Shown: in pieces, positions 13,560 through 14,397 of the stretch
Layout: each line of letters opens with the position of its first letter
Position numbering within the stretch: the first letter of the stretch is position 1
DNA from: an uncultured Oscillospiraceae bacterium
Lineage (GTDB): Bacteria; Bacillota; Clostridia; Oscillospirales; Oscillospiraceae
Reading direction: 5' to 3'
Assembly: GCA_910585735.1 (NCBI GenBank)
Contig: CAJUEU010000044.1
Coordinates: 1-14,397, forward strand
DNA length: 14,397 nt
The notes under the pieces: generated by a model
Database searches by the model: none
The model's input: only the letters and a program-made list of their open reading frames with translations
What the model was told of the DNA's origin: nothing
Program-made: the position numbers and the translations under genes

Positions 13560-13573
13560 GGAATACGAATAAA
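13546..13573. promoter_or_regulatory. Operator palindrome, probable XRE binding site
   Basis: TTTATTCGTAT (13546-13556) is an exact inverted copy of ATACGAATAAA (13563-13573), separated by 6 bases. It overlaps the -10 box and start point of the plus-strand promoter and lies just upstream of the divergent XRE gene. The size and symmetry fit a dimeric Cro/CI-type repressor. Confidence 0.75.
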
Positions 13574-13594
13574 ACAGTCGAGGATGTGATTGCT

Positions 13595-13843
13595 ATGGAT
13601 AACATTTTAGACCTTCTGGAAGACCTGACCCGCCCGGACTCCCGCCCCCCGGAGTACTTTGCCCTTTTGGAAAAATCGGAGCCTTACATCAAAGCGGCCA
13701 AGGAACATTTTTCTCTGCCCTTTGTGGACGGGCTCACCGAAGCCCAATGTGAGGCCTCAGACTGGCTTCAAAAGGAATGCTTCTCCCGGGGGTTCCGTCT
13801 GGGGGTGCATCTTACCTTGGAAGGACTGTCCTACCATACTTGA
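13595..13843 (+). CDS. Small protein of unknown function under XRE control
   Basis: This 82-residue soluble protein begins MDNILDLLEDL and ends GFRLGVHLTLEGLSYHT. I do not recognise it with confidence. The acidic N-terminal helix and the closing GFRLGxxLxLE motif recall small Firmicutes proteins of unknown function often seen beside XRE regulators. It has no signal peptide or membrane helix, and its two Cys (in QCEAS and KECFS) are not spaced like a metal site. ATG 13595 is preferred over GTG 13586, because the AGGA at 13581 is about 10 bases from the ATG but only 2 from the GTG. It has a perfect promoter covered by an operator. It could be part of a small mobile-element control module or an antitoxin-like partner; neither is shown. 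Confidence 0.8.
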   Translation: MDNILDLLEDLTRPDSRPPEYFALLEKSEPYIKAAKEHFSLPFVDGLTEAQCEASDWLQKECFSRGFRLGVHLTLEGLSYHT

Positions 13844-13859
13844 AAGGTGCCCGGGGGAC

Positions 13860-13915
13860 GTCATTCGCCCTACGGGCGAACGACCGTTCCGGGCGTTTCG
13901 CTGCGCGAAGCGCCC
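13860..13915. repeat. Two adjacent hairpins, possible REP-like palindromic unit
   Basis: The first stem pairs 13860-13870 with 13874-13884 (one mismatch, core TTCGCCC-tac-GGGCGAA). The second pairs 13891-13901 with 13905-13915 (one G-T pair) around a 3-base loop. They lie between convergent genes with no T tract on either side, so ordinary termination is doubtful. The twin-palindrome layout suits a dispersed REP-type repeat. Confidence 0.5.
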
Positions 13916-13920
13916 CGGCT

Positions 13921-14397
13921 TTACTCTTCGCTTTGATTCTTTCTTTCCAGATACTCGTCGTAGGTCATCTTGGCGTCAATGAGCTTGCCCTCGGGGGTGA
14001 ACTCAAAGATGCGGGTGGCCACCGACTGGACCAGCTGGTGATCGTGGCAGGAGAAGAGCACGTTGCACTTCACCGCCTCCAGGCCGTTGTTCACCGCGGC
14101 GATGGATTCCAGGTCCAGGTGGTTGGTGGGTTGGTCCAGCAGGAGCACGTTGGCCCCCGAGAGCATCATTTTGGAGAGCATGCACCGCACCTTCTCGCCG
14201 CCCGAGAGGACCTTCACCGGCTTATACACGTCGTCTCCCGAGAAGAGCATCCGGCCCAGAAAGCCCCGAAGGTAGGCCTCGTGAGGGTCGGAGGAGAACT
14301 GGCGGAGCCACTCCACCAGATTGTCGTTGCAGCCCTCGAAAAACTCGGTGTTGTCCTTGGGGAAGTAGGAGAAGGTGGCGGTCTGGCCCCACTTCAC
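13921..14397 (-). CDS. ABC-F family ATPase, YbiT/YkpA-like (3' part only)
   Basis: The visible 158 residues are the second nucleotide-binding domain of an ABC-F protein. ABC-F proteins lack membrane domains and act on ribosomes, in translation control or antibiotic protection. The signature LSGGEKVRCMLSKMML is followed by Walker B LLLDQPTNHLDLES and the H-loop FSCHDHQLVQ. The sequence after the H-loop (RIFEFTPEGKLIDAKMTYDEYLE) is typical of the C-terminal end. The reading frame is open at the window edge; the GTG there is internal, and the first domain and the linker are missing. The catalytic Glu after Walker B is Gln (codon CAA), where most ABC-F proteins have DEPTNHLD. It lies convergent to the small unknown gene. 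Confidence 0.93.
   Translation of the reverse strand: MKWGQTATFSYFPKDNTEFFEGCNDNLVEWLRQFSSDPHEAYLRGFLGRMLFSGDDVYKPVKVLSGGEKVRCMLSKMMLSGANVLLLDQPTNHLDLESIAAVNNGLEAVKCNVLFSCHDHQLVQSVATRIFEFTPEGKLIDAKMTYDEYLERKNQSEE

Noticed and set aside
1..14397. CRISPR array, insertion sequence or prophage structural genes
   Set aside because: No regularly spaced repeats, transposase, integrase or phage structural genes are seen on either strand.

Overview
The window looks like chromosomal DNA from a GC-rich, gut-type Clostridia bacterium, with the Oscillospiraceae (Flavonifractor, Lawsonibacter and relatives) as my best guess. The clues are Gram-positive lipoproteins, strong GGAGG ribosome sites, consensus sigma-A promoters, YesM/YesN-type two-component genes, a tRNA gene that encodes its CCA end, and GC-rich coding interrupted by AT-rich control regions. 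The genus is inferred from style; no sequence search was possible.

Layout. Positions 1-756: the 3' end of a sugar-type ABC transporter ATPase and its terminator. 815-2332: a Cof-type HAD phosphatase, then an AT-richer DEDDh 3'-5' exonuclease that may be a transferred insert. 2386-5854: a tightly overlapping operon of binding lipoprotein, YesM-type histidine kinase and AraC-type response regulator. It resembles HptA-HptS-HptR-type sensing systems, and no permease lies beside it. 5855-6062: hairpins, a diverged 42-bp copy of the regulator gene's last codons, and a terminator. 6063-8699: a promoter with upstream direct repeats, then a secreted lipoprotein reductase with two FMN-binding domains and an FAD domain. 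This gene is broken by one missing base near 7318. 8774-10235 (minus): a MATE efflux pump with its own promoter. 10420-10577 (minus): tRNA-Arg(CCU) with promoter and terminator. 10604-13268: a promoter, a 13-codon leader peptide, a hairpin covering the next ribosome site, a tandem-GNAT acetyltransferase and a Ste24-type M48 protease. 13305-13843: a divergent XRE repressor and a small unknown protein around a perfect operator palindrome. 13921-14397 (minus): the 3' part of an ABC-F ATPase.

How the parts may work together. The lipoprotein, kinase and regulator probably read an extracellular ligand and switch on nearby transport or respiration genes. The reductase directly downstream has its own promoter with AraC-style direct repeats, so it is a plausible target, but this is inference. 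The acetyltransferase leader has the layout of translational attenuation known from erm and cat resistance genes: a short peptide ends just before a stem that hides the GGAGG of the enzyme gene. This is the strongest candidate for an undescribed regulatory system here. The XRE, operator and small-protein unit is a second compact regulated module.
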